Shown: positions 9,297 through 18,404 of the stretch, piece after piece
Position numbering within the stretch: the stretch's first letter is position 1
How the letters are laid out: every line of letters begins with the position of its first letter
NCBI GenBank assembly: GCA_964402065.1
Contig: CAYOAN010000001.1
Location: forward strand, 402,966 to 466,965
Length of the DNA stretch: 64,000 nucleotides
Reading direction: 5' to 3'
From: CAIWMF01 sp964402065
GTDB taxonomy: Bacteria; Verrucomicrobiota; Verrucomicrobiia; Chthoniobacterales; UBA6821
The notes under the pieces: generated by a model
Database searches by the model: none
What the model was told of the DNA's origin: nothing
What the model saw: only the letters and a program-made list of their open reading frames with translations
Made by a program: the position numbers and the translations under genes

Positions 9297-10870
9297 AGTT
9301 GAATAGGTGAATGGAGCTGAAGTTGAAGAAGGAATTGGTAGGCATAAGCCATGCCACTTTCTTTGGAGCACGAAAGGAAAGACTCCTCTTTATCATGTGT
9401 TATAAAAAAGGGAGAGGTGTTCAGCTTTCTGGCATATTCGTGAATAAGTTCTTCGCCCTTTAATCCTTCTAAATAGAGTCCATTAATTTCCAAAGCAGCT
9501 ATTTCAGTGAGCCCTTGTTTTCCTTTTATTTCTCTAATAATAGGTGTGAGCTGTGTAATCCATACGCCGCGTTGAGGAAGGCAGTTATGAAGTTCATTAA
9601 TGAGAAGCGGCCATTGGTCATGAGCTGCTTGAAGTGCTTTTACTGTTTTATTGCTCTCTTCTTTTTTTGTTAGTTCTTTCTCTTTTTGGAGTAGTTTATT
9701 TAATTCCAATTGACTTTGCTGCAAATGGATGGAAATTTTATATGATTCTTGAGTAGTTTTCTTATTTTCGTAATAGCTATAAAAAAGGCTCGGAATCGAA
9801 ATGAGAAATGCTAAAAAAGATAAAGTAAAAATTGCAACAAGCGTTTGTTTCTTCCGATGGAGCTCTTTCATGGAAGGAGCGCTAAATTGATCAATAGGGA
9901 TAATGCGATCTCCTAAAAAATTAACAGAATGCTTTGGCGGCTGCTTTTTTGAAACTAGTGTATTGGCAATGTGAGAGCCAACTAACTTTGCTGGCCATAT
10001 TTTTTTGAAAAGTCTTTTAATAACAGATTCAATTAAAATGGGATTGAGCAATAAACAGGGATCTACCTCAACTAGTGAGATACCTAGCTCTTTTTTAAAA
10101 AAGCGAGAAAGCGATATAAGCTTATCGTCTGAAAAATAAGTTTTTATGATCCAACAGGGATAATGAAAACTTTGGATATTTAAAAAACGGAATTCATTTT
10201 TTAAAAAAGTGAATAACAACAGAGGCAGTCCAGTCTCTTGTTCACAAAAATTATTGTTAAAATAGCCAAGAGGATGAAAGTGAGACCAGTGCAGCTTTTT
10301 TTTAGAAGAGAGACAAAGGGCATTAAGAGAGTGATGAGCAAGCTGGATCAAAACAGTTTCTTGAGAAACAAGCAATGAGTGCAAGGAAAGGGGGATAAGG
10401 CTTATTTTTTCAATTTTAAATCCCTCTTCTTGGATAGCGCTCATCAGCGTTTCCAAAAAATCCGTTTTCAGCACTGCATAGTCTACTGTCTGAGATGGCG
10501 TCGCTTTTTGGTGCCCAATTTTTTGATAAACAATGGTTACTTCTTCTAATGGCAGTGGCACGAACTGCCGGGCATCACGTTGTATGATCTGTGCTGTTGA
10601 CAGAAAGAGAGGGGTTTTTTTATAGCTTACTGATCGAAGAAGTGAAAAATCAGACGATAGGATACAATGCAAGGAGGATGGAGGGATTTCCCATCTCTTT
10701 TTTACCTTTTTGAGAAAATCTTTAATTTCTTCTATGAAAATTTTTCGAGAAGAAGGGGCTTGAGAAAAAAAGTGTTTCTCTTCGCGCTGAATGGCTAAGC
10801 TGCCATTCGTGGTCGAAAGCTCAACGAAGCGTGCCGAGGTTAGTTCTAGGGAGAGAGCAAGAGTGACCAT
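9293..10870 (-). CDS. PilM-PilN fusion-like pilus assembly protein
   Basis: A 525-residue protein. Residues 1-300 have the layout of an actin-like PilM/FtsA fold (LALSLELTSARFVEL at the start, then QIIQRDARQFVPLPLEEV, typical of PilM). Residues 316-323 (VNFLGDRI) lie just before a membrane helix at about 342-366, as the NLLP-type motif does in PilN. A coiled coil follows (LQQSQLELNKLLQKEKEL) and then a PilN-like periplasmic domain. In type IV pili PilM binds the PilN tail; here both appear joined in one chain. It is the first gene of the leftward locus, with a 92-nt gap to the uxs gene. No repeat leader precedes it. Confidence 0.75.
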   Translation of the reverse strand: MVTLALSLELTSARFVELSTTNGSLAIQREEKHFFSQAPSSRKIFIEEIKDFLKKVKKRWEIPPSSLHCILSSDFSLLRSVSYKKTPLFLSTAQIIQRDARQFVPLPLEEVTIVYQKIGHQKATPSQTVDYAVLKTDFLETLMSAIQEEGFKIEKISLIPLSLHSLLVSQETVLIQLAHHSLNALCLSSKKKLHWSHFHPLGYFNNNFCEQETGLPLLLFTFLKNEFRFLNIQSFHYPCWIIKTYFSDDKLISLSRFFKKELGISLVEVDPCLLLNPILIESVIKRLFKKIWPAKLVGSHIANTLVSKKQPPKHSVNFLGDRIIPIDQFSAPSMKELHRKKQTLVAIFTLSFLAFLISIPSLFYSYYENKKTTQESYKISIHLQQSQLELNKLLQKEKELTKKEESNKTVKALQAAHDQWPLLINELHNCLPQRGVWITQLTPIIREIKGKQGLTEIAALEINGLYLEGLKGEELIHEYARKLNTSPFFITHDKEESFLSCSKESGMAYAYQFLLQLQLHSPIQL

Positions 10871-10962
10871 TTTGGCAAATGGTCGGGATGATACTCAATC
10901 TTCCTAGAACATGCGAGATCTAATTTTCTAGAAAGCAGTACAACTTTCTAAAATAAAATTTG
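10871..10962. other. short gap with an inverted repeat
   Basis: Between uxs and pilMN, both leftward. TAGAAAG and CTTTCTA form 7-bp arms around an 8-nt loop near 10930, flanked by A/T runs. It could end uxs transcription, but the U-run is weak. No clear -35/-10 pair was found for pilMN. Confidence 0.35.
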
Positions 10963-11925
10963 TTATACGCGTGATCGAAAATAATCGATTGTTTTAACAA
11001 TCCCTTCTTCAAAGTCAACCTTCGGTTCCCATTTTAAAATTTCTTTTGCGCGCGTAATATCGGGTTGACGAACTTTAGGGTCATCAATAGGAAGCGGTTT
11101 GAAATCTAGAGAGGAGTTTGCTCCAATGAGCTTTAAAATTTCTTCACCAAATTGCCGGATGGTCATCTCACGAGGATTACCAATGTTTACTGGAGAATGA
11201 TAGTCACTCATCATGAGGCGAAAAATTCCATCAATGAGATCAGAGACATAACAAAAGCTTCGTGTCTGGCTTCCATCTCCAAAGATGGTGAGAGGTTGAT
11301 TTGTTAAAGCTTGTCCGATAAAAGCAGGTACGACGCGCCCGTCACGTAAGCGCATACGAGGGCCGTAAGTATTGAAAATACGAACGATTTTCGTATCCAT
11401 TTTATGAAAGGTGTGATAGGCCATCGTGATAGCTTCAGCAAAGCGCTTGGCCTCATCATAAACACCGCGTGGCCCAACCGGATTGACATTGCCCCAATAA
11501 TCTTCGGTTTGAGGGTGGATGAGAGGATCTCCATACGTTTCTGAAGTTGATGCTAACAAGAATGCAGCTCCCTTTTCGCGAGCGAGGCCAAGTGCATTGT
11601 GTGTTCCCAAAGAACCCACTTTAAGCGTTGGAATAGGAAGTTCTAGATAATCAATCGGGCTTGCAGGGCTTGCAAAATGCCAAACATAATCGACGGTACC
11701 AGGAATAAAAATATATTCTGTGACATCTTGGCGAATGAATTTGAAGTGATCATTTCCAGCAAGATGCTCTAGGTTGAGCGGGCTACCAGTGATGAAATTA
11801 TCAACGGCAATAACAAAATGGCCTTCTTTCAACAATCGGTCAGTGAGATGAGATCCAAGAAAACCAGCACCTCCGGTGACAACGCTGACGGGCTGGTGAG
11901 AATGAGAAGCTAAATTTTTTTTCAT
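10963..11925 (-). CDS. uxs: UDP-glucuronic acid decarboxylase
   Basis: A 320-residue extended short-chain dehydrogenase. The Rossmann motif TGGAGFLGSHL is near the N-terminus, the catalytic YDEAK tetrad segment near 155-160, with a Ser in the STSETYGDP stretch. RIFNTYGPRM, TRSFCYVSDLI and the C-terminal QPDITRAKEIL are typical of UXS, which turns UDP-glucuronate into UDP-xylose with NAD+. The product feeds surface polysaccharide. I chose the ATG at 11925 over a TTG two codons upstream. It is separated from the pilus locus by 92 nt and lies divergent to the cyclase-like gene. Confidence 0.9.
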   Translation of the reverse strand: MKKNLASHSHQPVSVVTGGAGFLGSHLTDRLLKEGHFVIAVDNFITGSPLNLEHLAGNDHFKFIRQDVTEYIFIPGTVDYVWHFASPASPIDYLELPIPTLKVGSLGTHNALGLAREKGAAFLLASTSETYGDPLIHPQTEDYWGNVNPVGPRGVYDEAKRFAEAITMAYHTFHKMDTKIVRIFNTYGPRMRLRDGRVVPAFIGQALTNQPLTIFGDGSQTRSFCYVSDLIDGIFRLMMSDYHSPVNIGNPREMTIRQFGEEILKLIGANSSLDFKPLPIDDPKVRQPDITRAKEILKWEPKVDFEEGIVKTIDYFRSRV

Positions 11926-12004
11926 AGGCAAAAGAACGAAATACCATGCTAGACTTAAAAATCAGGATGGAAATAAAAATTTTATTTTTGTAACCTCAAC
12001 CCCC

Positions 12005-13291
12005 ATGAGAAATTTCAAGGCAGCATTCTTGTTAGGAATTTTTTCCAGTGGTTTTGTTTGGTTGTTGTTATTAGGGGGGTATTTTGTATCGCTCGATATT
12101 GGTTTGGAAAAAATTTTTCATTTTCCTTTAGTTGAGTCACCTTCAAGTGAGTGGTTACAAGGTTTTGCTTTAGTTTTTGTGTCCTTTTTTACCATTTGGG
12201 TGAGTATTCATTTACTTGCTCGTAAAGAGCGGCTGGTGTTTGTCTTTTTTGTCGCTCTTCTGTTGATCACTGGCAGTTTAGTGCTTGGACTTTATCATGT
12301 AGCAATGAGTCCTCTTCCTTTGATAGCTGCGCTTGGTTTTAGTTATTTGCTGTCACTAGGGTTTTTAAAAACAAGCTTGGGCTCTCGCTATCCGCGACTC
12401 CAATTATTATTTGGAAAGCGACTTAATCGTGCCTCATTAGCGCAGTTAGTTAATGGAAATACTGGGATAAATTTTTTAGGAGATTGTACAGAAGGAAGCT
12501 TGCTCGTCTGTTCGCTCAATAACAGCTCTGAGTTGATGGAGTTATTACCACCTGAGGATTATGTAGCCATGACAAACCTTTATTTGCAGACAGCTTCTGA
12601 TTTTCTGGTCGAAGTAGGCGGCTACCTTGAGGAATGTTCTGGTGAGAGCTTACGTCTTGTTTTTGGAGCGCCACTTTCAACGGGAGGGCCCTGGAATCAT
12701 GGTGTTAAAGCAGTAAGGGCTGCGTACGATTTAATGCTGCGGCTGGATGAGCTTAATTATCAATGCGACCTACATTGGCAACAACGACTTGATGTTCGTA
12801 TTGGCATTAACTCCGGAAAAATGATTGTTGGGAAATTTGGCGGAACACGATTAAGTCATTATAGTGTTGCTGGTCATGTAGTGGAGTTTGCTTCTTATCT
12901 GAGTGCCGCTTGTCATAACTATGGATGTCGGATATTGGTGGGACCTAAAACATATGCTATGGCAGAAAATGCAATTGAGTTTAGGCCAATTGATCTCTTG
13001 CAACGAAAAGGGTTGCGCCGTCGTATCGAGCTCTATGAAGCACTGGCGCCAAAACAAGCTCTCTCGGCCGAACGGGAAAGAAGTCGTAATCTTTTTTGGA
13101 GAGGTGTTATTTTTTTCCGCGAGCAAGAATGGGATAAGGCTGTAGAAGCTTTTACGGCAGCACGAATTGCTGGTATTGCTGATAAGGCACTCGATCTTTA
13201 TCTTGAGCGAATCGATCGAGCTAGACGTGGTTTTGATGCACTTACGCCTGAACAGGTTGTTTTAAGTGAATCAATTAGAGATCATGCTTAG
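12005..13291 (+). CDS. membrane protein with a catalytically degenerate class III cyclase domain
   Basis: A 428-residue protein with about four N-terminal membrane helices (residues 8-30, 52-72, 77-99, 101-122) and a class III nucleotide cyclase fold at about 155-345. The fold is recognisable from VFGAP, DVRIGINSGKMIVGKFGG and the YSVAGHVVEFASYL segment. Every key residue I can align is changed: the first metal Asp (FxDI) is Leu171, the second (GD) is Glu214, the G-D-x-V-N-x-A-A-R segment reads G-H-V-V-E-F-A-S-Y so the transition-state Asn and Arg are lost, and the purine-specifying Lys is Glu. The C-terminus has a TPR-like FREQEWDKAVEAFTAA. A sensor or scaffold without cyclase activity is likely. 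The leader TTGTAACCTCAACCCCC is pyrimidine-rich. Confidence 0.8.
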   Translation: MRNFKAAFLLGIFSSGFVWLLLLGGYFVSLDIGLEKIFHFPLVESPSSEWLQGFALVFVSFFTIWVSIHLLARKERLVFVFFVALLLITGSLVLGLYHVAMSPLPLIAALGFSYLLSLGFLKTSLGSRYPRLQLLFGKRLNRASLAQLVNGNTGINFLGDCTEGSLLVCSLNNSSELMELLPPEDYVAMTNLYLQTASDFLVEVGGYLEECSGESLRLVFGAPLSTGGPWNHGVKAVRAAYDLMLRLDELNYQCDLHWQQRLDVRIGINSGKMIVGKFGGTRLSHYSVAGHVVEFASYLSAACHNYGCRILVGPKTYAMAENAIEFRPIDLLQRKGLRRRIELYEALAPKQALSAERERSRNLFWRGVIFFREQEWDKAVEAFTAARIAGIADKALDLYLERIDRARRGFDALTPEQVVLSESIRDHA

Positions 13292-13997
13292 CTGAATTTT
13301 TCATTCCAGTTTCTATGGTCTTTATATCAGAATCGAGTTCCTGTGCTATTCTATCAATCTTATTGCCATATTGGGCGATATCGGCAGAAATGCGTTGATA
13401 GGCTTCTTTTTCTTCATGAGCGACGGCTTGACCTAAAAGCTTATCTTCGTGATGAGCCTGCGTTGTAGCTATAGAAACGTTCCGATGGTGTTTCATTAGT
13501 TCCTCATCTTCTAATTCTGATCTACTTAATGCATCTGTTTCACCCCTTCCTCCCGGCGTATTGATCATAACGTAGTTATCTTCTTCGCTTGTCTCTAGTC
13601 CTAGGCCATCAGTTGGTATTTCAATTTGTGGCTGCTGTGCCAATGAAGAGGCAAAATGAGAAACTGCGTCGCCTATGTTTCTTGCGCCTGGTATAACGTG
13701 ATCCACAAAAATATGAGCAGCCTGACGACTAACATTATCTATAGAGAACATTATAGATTCAGTATTCCTCAGAGGAACAGTGGGGACATTGGCACTAAGA
13801 TAGTTAAAAAAATGACGAGCAGGTTCAGAAGATTGAATGGCTCTGCTGAATGTTCGTTGTAACGAATTAGAAACCTGGGCAATTGCACGCCCATTCAAAT
13901 TACCAATATGATGGATATTTGAAAAACTAGAGCTTGTTTCAATTTCTGTTATTGGATTGTTTGGAAGTTGCGCTAATAGATTTTGAGCAGGGTCCAT
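13275..13997 (-). CDS. orphan protein, function unknown
   Basis: A 240-residue protein with no signal peptide or membrane helix and no domain I know. Residues 1-120 are mixed. 120-170 are acidic and Gly/Thr-rich, probably a linker (ETSEEDNYVMINTPGGRGETD). 185-230 look like a coiled coil (HEEKEAYQRISADIAQYGNKIDRIAQELDSD, positions about 193-224). The 3' end overlaps the convergent cyclase-like gene by 17 bp. The style resembles the orphan at 104-1123: hydrophilic, coiled coil and disordered linker. It could be a lineage-specific effector, but nothing proves secretion. Confidence 0.5.
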   Translation of the reverse strand: MDPAQNLLAQLPNNPITEIETSSSFSNIHHIGNLNGRAIAQVSNSLQRTFSRAIQSSEPARHFFNYLSANVPTVPLRNTESIMFSIDNVSRQAAHIFVDHVIPGARNIGDAVSHFASSLAQQPQIEIPTDGLGLETSEEDNYVMINTPGGRGETDALSRSELEDEELMKHHRNVSIATTQAHHEDKLLGQAVAHEEKEAYQRISADIAQYGNKIDRIAQELDSDIKTIETGMKNSAKHDL

Positions 13998-14286
13998 ATT
14001 ATTTGCTTAGTACGGTTGGCTCATCGTAGAAAAAAACGGCGCCTTCCAGCAAGGTGATTCTCTGTAAAGTTAACAGAGGAATATTCGGTTGTTTTTCTCA
14101 TAGCCGATCACTACCATTTTTGCTCGTTATCTGACTTGCTCTTATTGGGCGTTGATCATGTTGGTGTCGGTCATATTTCTTGAAAACAAGAAACTTTTTT
14201 TTGCATTCTGTTAACAAAGTCTCTGTTTCTTATAAACTATGCCAATTTACGAAGATCGTATAACCTACAAACTGTAATTTGCCTCA
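13998..14286. other. divergent intergenic region with hairpins and recR leader
   Basis: There is no gene here. CTCTGT (14060-14065) and ACAGAG (14073-14078) form a small hairpin. The last 29 nt before recR (14258-14286) are heptads GTATAAC, CTACAAA, CTGTAAT, TTGCCTC plus A, of the leader class found before many genes here. No Shine-Dalgarno sequence is visible. Promoters for both flanking genes must lie in this stretch, but I cannot assign them confidently. Confidence 0.5.
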
Positions 14287-14889
14287 ATGCTTGATTATCC
14301 TGAATCCTTTCGCCAACTTATCCAGCAGCTTCGTCGTTTGCCTGGTATTGGACCTCGCAGTGCAGAGAGGATTGCACTATGGCTCTTACAATCACCTCGC
14401 GCTCGTCCTGAAGAATTAGGTGCTGTGATCACCCGGACAGTTCGAGACTTAACAACCTGCCGTCTCTGCGGATTTTTTACAGAGCAAGAGTTCTGTTCTC
14501 TTTGTGCTAACCCTGTACGACAAGGGAACGAATTGTGTGTTATTGAGATGGTAACCGACATTTTGCCATTGGAGCGAACTGGTGTTTTTCGAGGTCGCTA
14601 TCATGCGCTAGGAGGCAAGCTCTCTCCGCTAGACGGGATAGGGCCCGAACAATTGCGTATCACAGAACTCTTACAACGCATTGAGTTAGAGAAGCCATCA
14701 GAAATTATTTTGGCTCTTAATGCTGATGTAGAAGGAGAGGCTACAGCTCATTATCTTTCTGAATTGATTGCTCCAAAAGGAGTCAAGTTGACTCGCCTTG
14801 CTCAAGGGCTTCCAGTAGGTGGTGGTATCGAACATGCTGATCCAATTACGTTGCAGCGGGCATTAGCAAATCGAAGAAGATATGAATAA
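14287..14889 (+). CDS. recR: recombination mediator RecR
   Basis: A 200-residue RecR of normal length. A helix-hairpin-helix lies at 17-30 (RLPGIGPRSAERIA), a C4 zinc finger at C58, C61, C70 and C73, and a Toprim domain follows (LCVIEMVTDILPLE, then LALNADVEGEATAHYL). RecR acts with RecF and RecO to load RecA at single-strand gaps. It is followed 43 nt later by lipA, which has its own repeat leader. DnaX, often next to recR, is absent. Confidence 0.95.
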   Translation: MLDYPESFRQLIQQLRRLPGIGPRSAERIALWLLQSPRARPEELGAVITRTVRDLTTCRLCGFFTEQEFCSLCANPVRQGNELCVIEMVTDILPLERTGVFRGRYHALGGKLSPLDGIGPEQLRITELLQRIELEKPSEIILALNADVEGEATAHYLSELIAPKGVKLTRLAQGLPVGGGIEHADPITLQRALANRRRYE

Positions 14890-14896
14890 TTTTTTC

Positions 14897-14932
14897 CTGT
14901 AATCTGTAACCTGCCGCCTGTAGTCTATAACA
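14897..14932 (+). promoter_or_regulatory. 7-nt-period leader of lipA
   Basis: Five heptads (CTGTAAT, CTGTAAC, CTGCCGC, CTGTAGT, CTATAAC) plus one A end exactly at the ATG. It is among the clearest members of the class. There is no Shine-Dalgarno sequence. Confidence 0.7.
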
Positions 14933-15829
14933 ATGCTTGCTAAAATTGATCCCACTCTCCATCAGGAAAAAAAACCTGATTGGATTAAAGTTCGACTTCC
15001 TTCCAACCCTGTTTTCTTTTCAACGAAAGCTCTTGTTGCTGATCTCCGCTTACATACGGTTTGCGAAAGTGCGCAATGTCCTAATCGTTGGGAGTGTTGG
15101 AGTGGAGGAACAGCAACGTTCATGATTGCCGGAGATCGTTGTACGCGTGCTTGTGGATTTTGTGCTGTGGATACAGCAAAGCCTTTTCCTTTAGAGGAAG
15201 ATGAGCCGCAACGTGTCGCGGAGGCCATTCGTCGCATGAAGCTCAAACATGTTGTTATCACAGCAGTGGCACGCGATGACGTTAAGGATGGGGGGGCTCT
15301 TCATTTTGCAAAAACGATTGAGGCGATTCGTGCGATGGATCCTGCCATTACCATTGAAATTTTAACGCCAGATTTTAATGGCAAGGAAGACTCCCTACAA
15401 ACAGTCGTTGATGCACGGCCTCACATTTTTAATCATAACTTAGAAACTGTTGCGCGTCTTACACCGCTTGTTCGTTCTCGTGCAAAATATCAACTATCAC
15501 TTGATTTTCTCAAACGAGCTCGAGAGATTGCTGAGCTTGCAGGATGGAAGATGTCAACGAAAAGCGGTTTAATGCTTGGTCTTGGAGAAACAGAAGAAGA
15601 GATTTTTCAAGCAATGGATGATTTGCGTGAAGCCGATGTTACTGTTCTCACCCTTGGACAATATTTACGTCCTACTCCCCAGCATTTGCCAGTGGTGGAA
15701 TATATCCGCCCCGAAACGTTTGATCTCTATGGTGAGGTTGCACGTCGCAAAGGATTTACTTTTGTTGCGAGTGGGCCGCTCGTACGTAGCTCGTATCATG
15801 CGGCAGACTTCAACCCTCATGAGGTTTAA
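14933..15829 (+). CDS. lipA: lipoyl synthase
   Basis: A 298-residue radical SAM enzyme that inserts two sulfurs into octanoyl chains on E2/H proteins. The auxiliary cluster cysteines are C44, C49 and C55 (CxxxxCxxxxxC) and the radical SAM cluster is C70, C74 and C77 (CTRACGFC). The C-terminal RSSYHA supplies the serine ligand of the auxiliary cluster. MLGLGETEEEI and GQYLRPTPQHLPV are family signatures. LipB is not in the window. The ATG follows the heptad tract directly. Confidence 0.97.
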   Translation: MLAKIDPTLHQEKKPDWIKVRLPSNPVFFSTKALVADLRLHTVCESAQCPNRWECWSGGTATFMIAGDRCTRACGFCAVDTAKPFPLEEDEPQRVAEAIRRMKLKHVVITAVARDDVKDGGALHFAKTIEAIRAMDPAITIEILTPDFNGKEDSLQTVVDARPHIFNHNLETVARLTPLVRSRAKYQLSLDFLKRAREIAELAGWKMSTKSGLMLGLGETEEEIFQAMDDLREADVTVLTLGQYLRPTPQHLPVVEYIRPETFDLYGEVARRKGFTFVASGPLVRSSYHAADFNPHEV

Positions 15830-15900
15830 GGATTCTCCTGCACTGCCAGCTGGGTCGGCCACTGTTTAGTAATTAGTTTTCTGGTGCTAAACAAATATGC

Positions 15901-17805
15901 TTAATCTGAGAAATCGTCGTCGTTGCTTGGAGTTGGCGAGGGAGCTGGATCCGTATTATTGGTATTATTATCAGATGCATTAACAGGAATCGCTTTGAGA
16001 GTAGGCGTTGTCTCTTTTTGTTTTGCAAAAAGTTGTTGTAATACTTTTCCAATGAGGGGGGCAGCTTGGCTTCCACCATGGACATTGTTATCGCCAGGTT
16101 CTCCTTCATAGACTGCAGCGAAGGCATATTGAGGATGGTCTGCTGGTGCAAAGCCGATAAACCAAGCGGCAGTGCGTTGTTTGTTTTTGGGGCCCCATTG
16201 TGCTGTTCCAGTTTTTCCTGCCACATGAATACCAGGTACCTGAGCCCGATGTGCTGTTCCTTGAGCATCTTCCGTGACACCAACCATAGCTTCACGCAAC
16301 GTGGACAAAACATTTGGATCCATGTTGAGATTGGAGCGAACGCGATCAGGATAGGCGACAATGACTTTGTTATCTGGAGTTTGAATTTGCTTAATGAGGC
16401 GCGTTTGATGAAAGATTCCTCCAGCTGCAATGATCGCCATCTCCTGAGCAGCCTGAAGTGGGGTGATGAGAATATCTCCTTGTCCAATACTCATGTTGGC
16501 GATGTCACCAGGTAAAATTTTTCGATGTTGCACTCGCAACATATAAGCATCATCAGGAATATTTCCTTTTACTTCAGCGCGGAGGGGGATGCCAGTACGG
16601 TGTCCAAGACCAAGATGCTGAGCCCACTCAATAATTGGCTTGGCTTTGATTTTCAAACCACATTGATAAAACCAAGTGTTACAGGATTGAGTTAGGGCTT
16701 GAACAAAGTTGAGCTTTCCAGCGTCAACTTTTTTCCAGTTATGGAACGTGACATTGCCAACATCGAATGTTGGAGGACAGTGAAAAGTATCGCTAGGTCC
16801 AATTAAACCTGACTCTAAGGCGGCAATACCAACAACAGGTTTAAAAGAAGAACCTGGAGGATAAGCCGAACGAAAGGCACGGGGCAGGAGAGGAACATCA
16901 GGATCTTTGGTGAGTTGTTCAAAAGTTTTTGGATTGATAATAGGAACAAAATCATTGGGATTAAAACCAGGCTGAGAGGCCATCGCTAAAATTTCTCCGC
17001 TACTAGGATCAATAAAAACTATGGCGCCGCGCTTGCAATTTTCATGTAATACTTTTTCACAAAGTGCCTGTAAATCTTGGTCAATAGTAGTGATAACATT
17101 ATTTCCAGAAACGGGAGTTTGAGAGGTTCGTTCAGAACTTTTTTTGCCCGATTGGTCATAGGTAACAAAAAAACTTCCAGCATGTCCTTTTAATTGACTA
17201 TCAAAAACCTGTTCGATTCCTTCACGTCCTTCAATCTCAGGAAAAAGAAAATCTTTATTTTCAATGAGGCGCGTAGACAGAGGTGCTTGCCGGCCGGTAT
17301 AGCCAATCAGGTGTGAGGCAAGACTATTTTTAGGGTAATAGCGGAAAAAAGTTTGGCGCACAGTAAGATAAGGAGAGAGCCCACGCTTTGTAATTTCTAA
17401 TTCTTCCGGAGAGAGATCCTCGATAAGATCAAGTGGCAGCAGTCCGCGATTGCGATAGTGATTAACGATTGCTTGGTCACTGATAGTAATAGGATGCTTG
17501 AGTAAGCCTTGAGCGAAGGTGATATGCTGCTTTGCAAAAGCCAGAGCTTTGTCATTAGTTAGCGAAAGTGGTGTTGGAAATTGCAACGCCAAATTATAAC
17601 TGATACGAGTTTGAGCTAGCGGTTTTCCATAGCGATCTGTGATCTGTCCTCGAGGTGCAGGAACAGAAAACTGGAATGTTCGCGCCTGTAGCTGTGTTTC
17701 CCAAGTAGGTTTTGGATTTTCGACAAGAGGCTCGTCGATGCCGGCACAGAGCGATAAAATAGCTCCCGCAAAAAAGCCAAAAAGAAAAAGCAATTTTCTC
17801 CTCAT
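15901..17805 (-). CDS. mrdA: penicillin-binding protein 2 (elongasome transpeptidase)
   Basis: A 634-residue class B PBP. The N-terminal segment LLFLFGFFAGAILSLCAGI is the membrane anchor. The dimerisation domain includes PRGQITDRYGKPLA. Transpeptidase motifs are SSFK at 319-322 (Ser319 nucleophile), SCN at 374-376 and KTGT at 531-534. The C-terminal 45 residues are Asn/Thr/Pro-rich. It cross-links lateral-wall peptidoglycan with RodA, which is not nearby. The start ATG overlaps the tsaB stop as ATGA, so it is the last gene of tsaE-tsaB-mrdA. MreCD, its frequent neighbours, are absent. Confidence 0.93.
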   Translation of the reverse strand: MRRKLLFLFGFFAGAILSLCAGIDEPLVENPKPTWETQLQARTFQFSVPAPRGQITDRYGKPLAQTRISYNLALQFPTPLSLTNDKALAFAKQHITFAQGLLKHPITISDQAIVNHYRNRGLLPLDLIEDLSPEELEITKRGLSPYLTVRQTFFRYYPKNSLASHLIGYTGRQAPLSTRLIENKDFLFPEIEGREGIEQVFDSQLKGHAGSFFVTYDQSGKKSSERTSQTPVSGNNVITTIDQDLQALCEKVLHENCKRGAIVFIDPSSGEILAMASQPGFNPNDFVPIINPKTFEQLTKDPDVPLLPRAFRSAYPPGSSFKPVVGIAALESGLIGPSDTFHCPPTFDVGNVTFHNWKKVDAGKLNFVQALTQSCNTWFYQCGLKIKAKPIIEWAQHLGLGHRTGIPLRAEVKGNIPDDAYMLRVQHRKILPGDIANMSIGQGDILITPLQAAQEMAIIAAGGIFHQTRLIKQIQTPDNKVIVAYPDRVRSNLNMDPNVLSTLREAMVGVTEDAQGTAHRAQVPGIHVAGKTGTAQWGPKNKQRTAAWFIGFAPADHPQYAFAAVYEGEPGDNNVHGGSQAAPLIGKVLQQLFAKQKETTPTLKAIPVNASDNNTNNTDPAPSPTPSNDDDFSD

Positions 17806-18404
17806 GATCGTGACATGGTGATGTGAGGCTGTTTCAGATACAGCGGCTCTACGGAATTTGCAGGCTCAATATCCTTTGCCAGATACGCTAAAATCGCTGC
17901 ATTTGGTGCTTGGATCGTGATGTTGAGGAGAGAAGCAAGATCAGGAAGTGCCTGCGAGGAGATAATAGGAAAGTGGGGATGTTTTTTTACCTCTTGCAAA
18001 AGATCATCATGTGATAACAGAAATGGTTTTTCTAATAATTCCTGTTTTGATGATAAAGCAGCAAGCCAATATTGACCGCCACGAGCATCGCCCATAACCC
18101 AACAGTCATGCTTGGTTTCTAAGCTGACAACGGATGAGAGGCCTACTAGTTCAATATCTGCTGCAGCACCTATTCCTTGTGCCGCAGCAATTGAAGCCCG
18201 GAGGCCATTGTAGGATCCTGGTCCTAGGCCAACTGCAAGGCGGTCTGGTTTTCCGCATTGATGAAGAGCCAGCTGTAAGCCTTCAAAAAAAATGGAGGAA
18301 TTTGTTCGTGGCTGCGGGTGATGATATTCAAAAAGAATTTTTTCATCATCCAAAAAAGCAATGGAAGCAGTTGAAGTAGAAGAATCGAGGGCAAGAATTT
18401 TCAC
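17802..18404 (-). CDS. tsaB: tRNA t6A modification protein TsaB
   Basis: A 200-residue protein with the ASKHA-fold start KILALDSSTSTASIAFLDDE and the GLGPGSYNGLRASIAAAQG signature near 58-76. TsaB pairs with TsaD and TsaE to make threonylcarbamoyladenosine at tRNA position 37. The start is GTG at 18402-18404. It follows tsaE by 27 nt and overlaps mrdA by 4 nt. The gap to tsaE consists of heptad repeats. Confidence 0.92.
   Translation of the reverse strand: MKILALDSSTSTASIAFLDDEKILFEYHHPQPRTNSSIFFEGLQLALHQCGKPDRLAVGLGPGSYNGLRASIAAAQGIGAAADIELVGLSSVVSLETKHDCWVMGDARGGQYWLAALSSKQELLEKPFLLSHDDLLQEVKKHPHFPIISSQALPDLASLLNITIQAPNAAILAYLAKDIEPANSVEPLYLKQPHITMSRS

Noticed and set aside
14897..14932. 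Heptad tracts as telomere- or CRISPR-like arrays
   Set aside because: The units are 7 nt, contiguous and degenerate, and are tied to start codons.
15873..16487. A minus-strand frame of 204 codons inside mrdA
   Set aside because: It overlaps the conserved transpeptidase domain in another frame and has no domain of its own.
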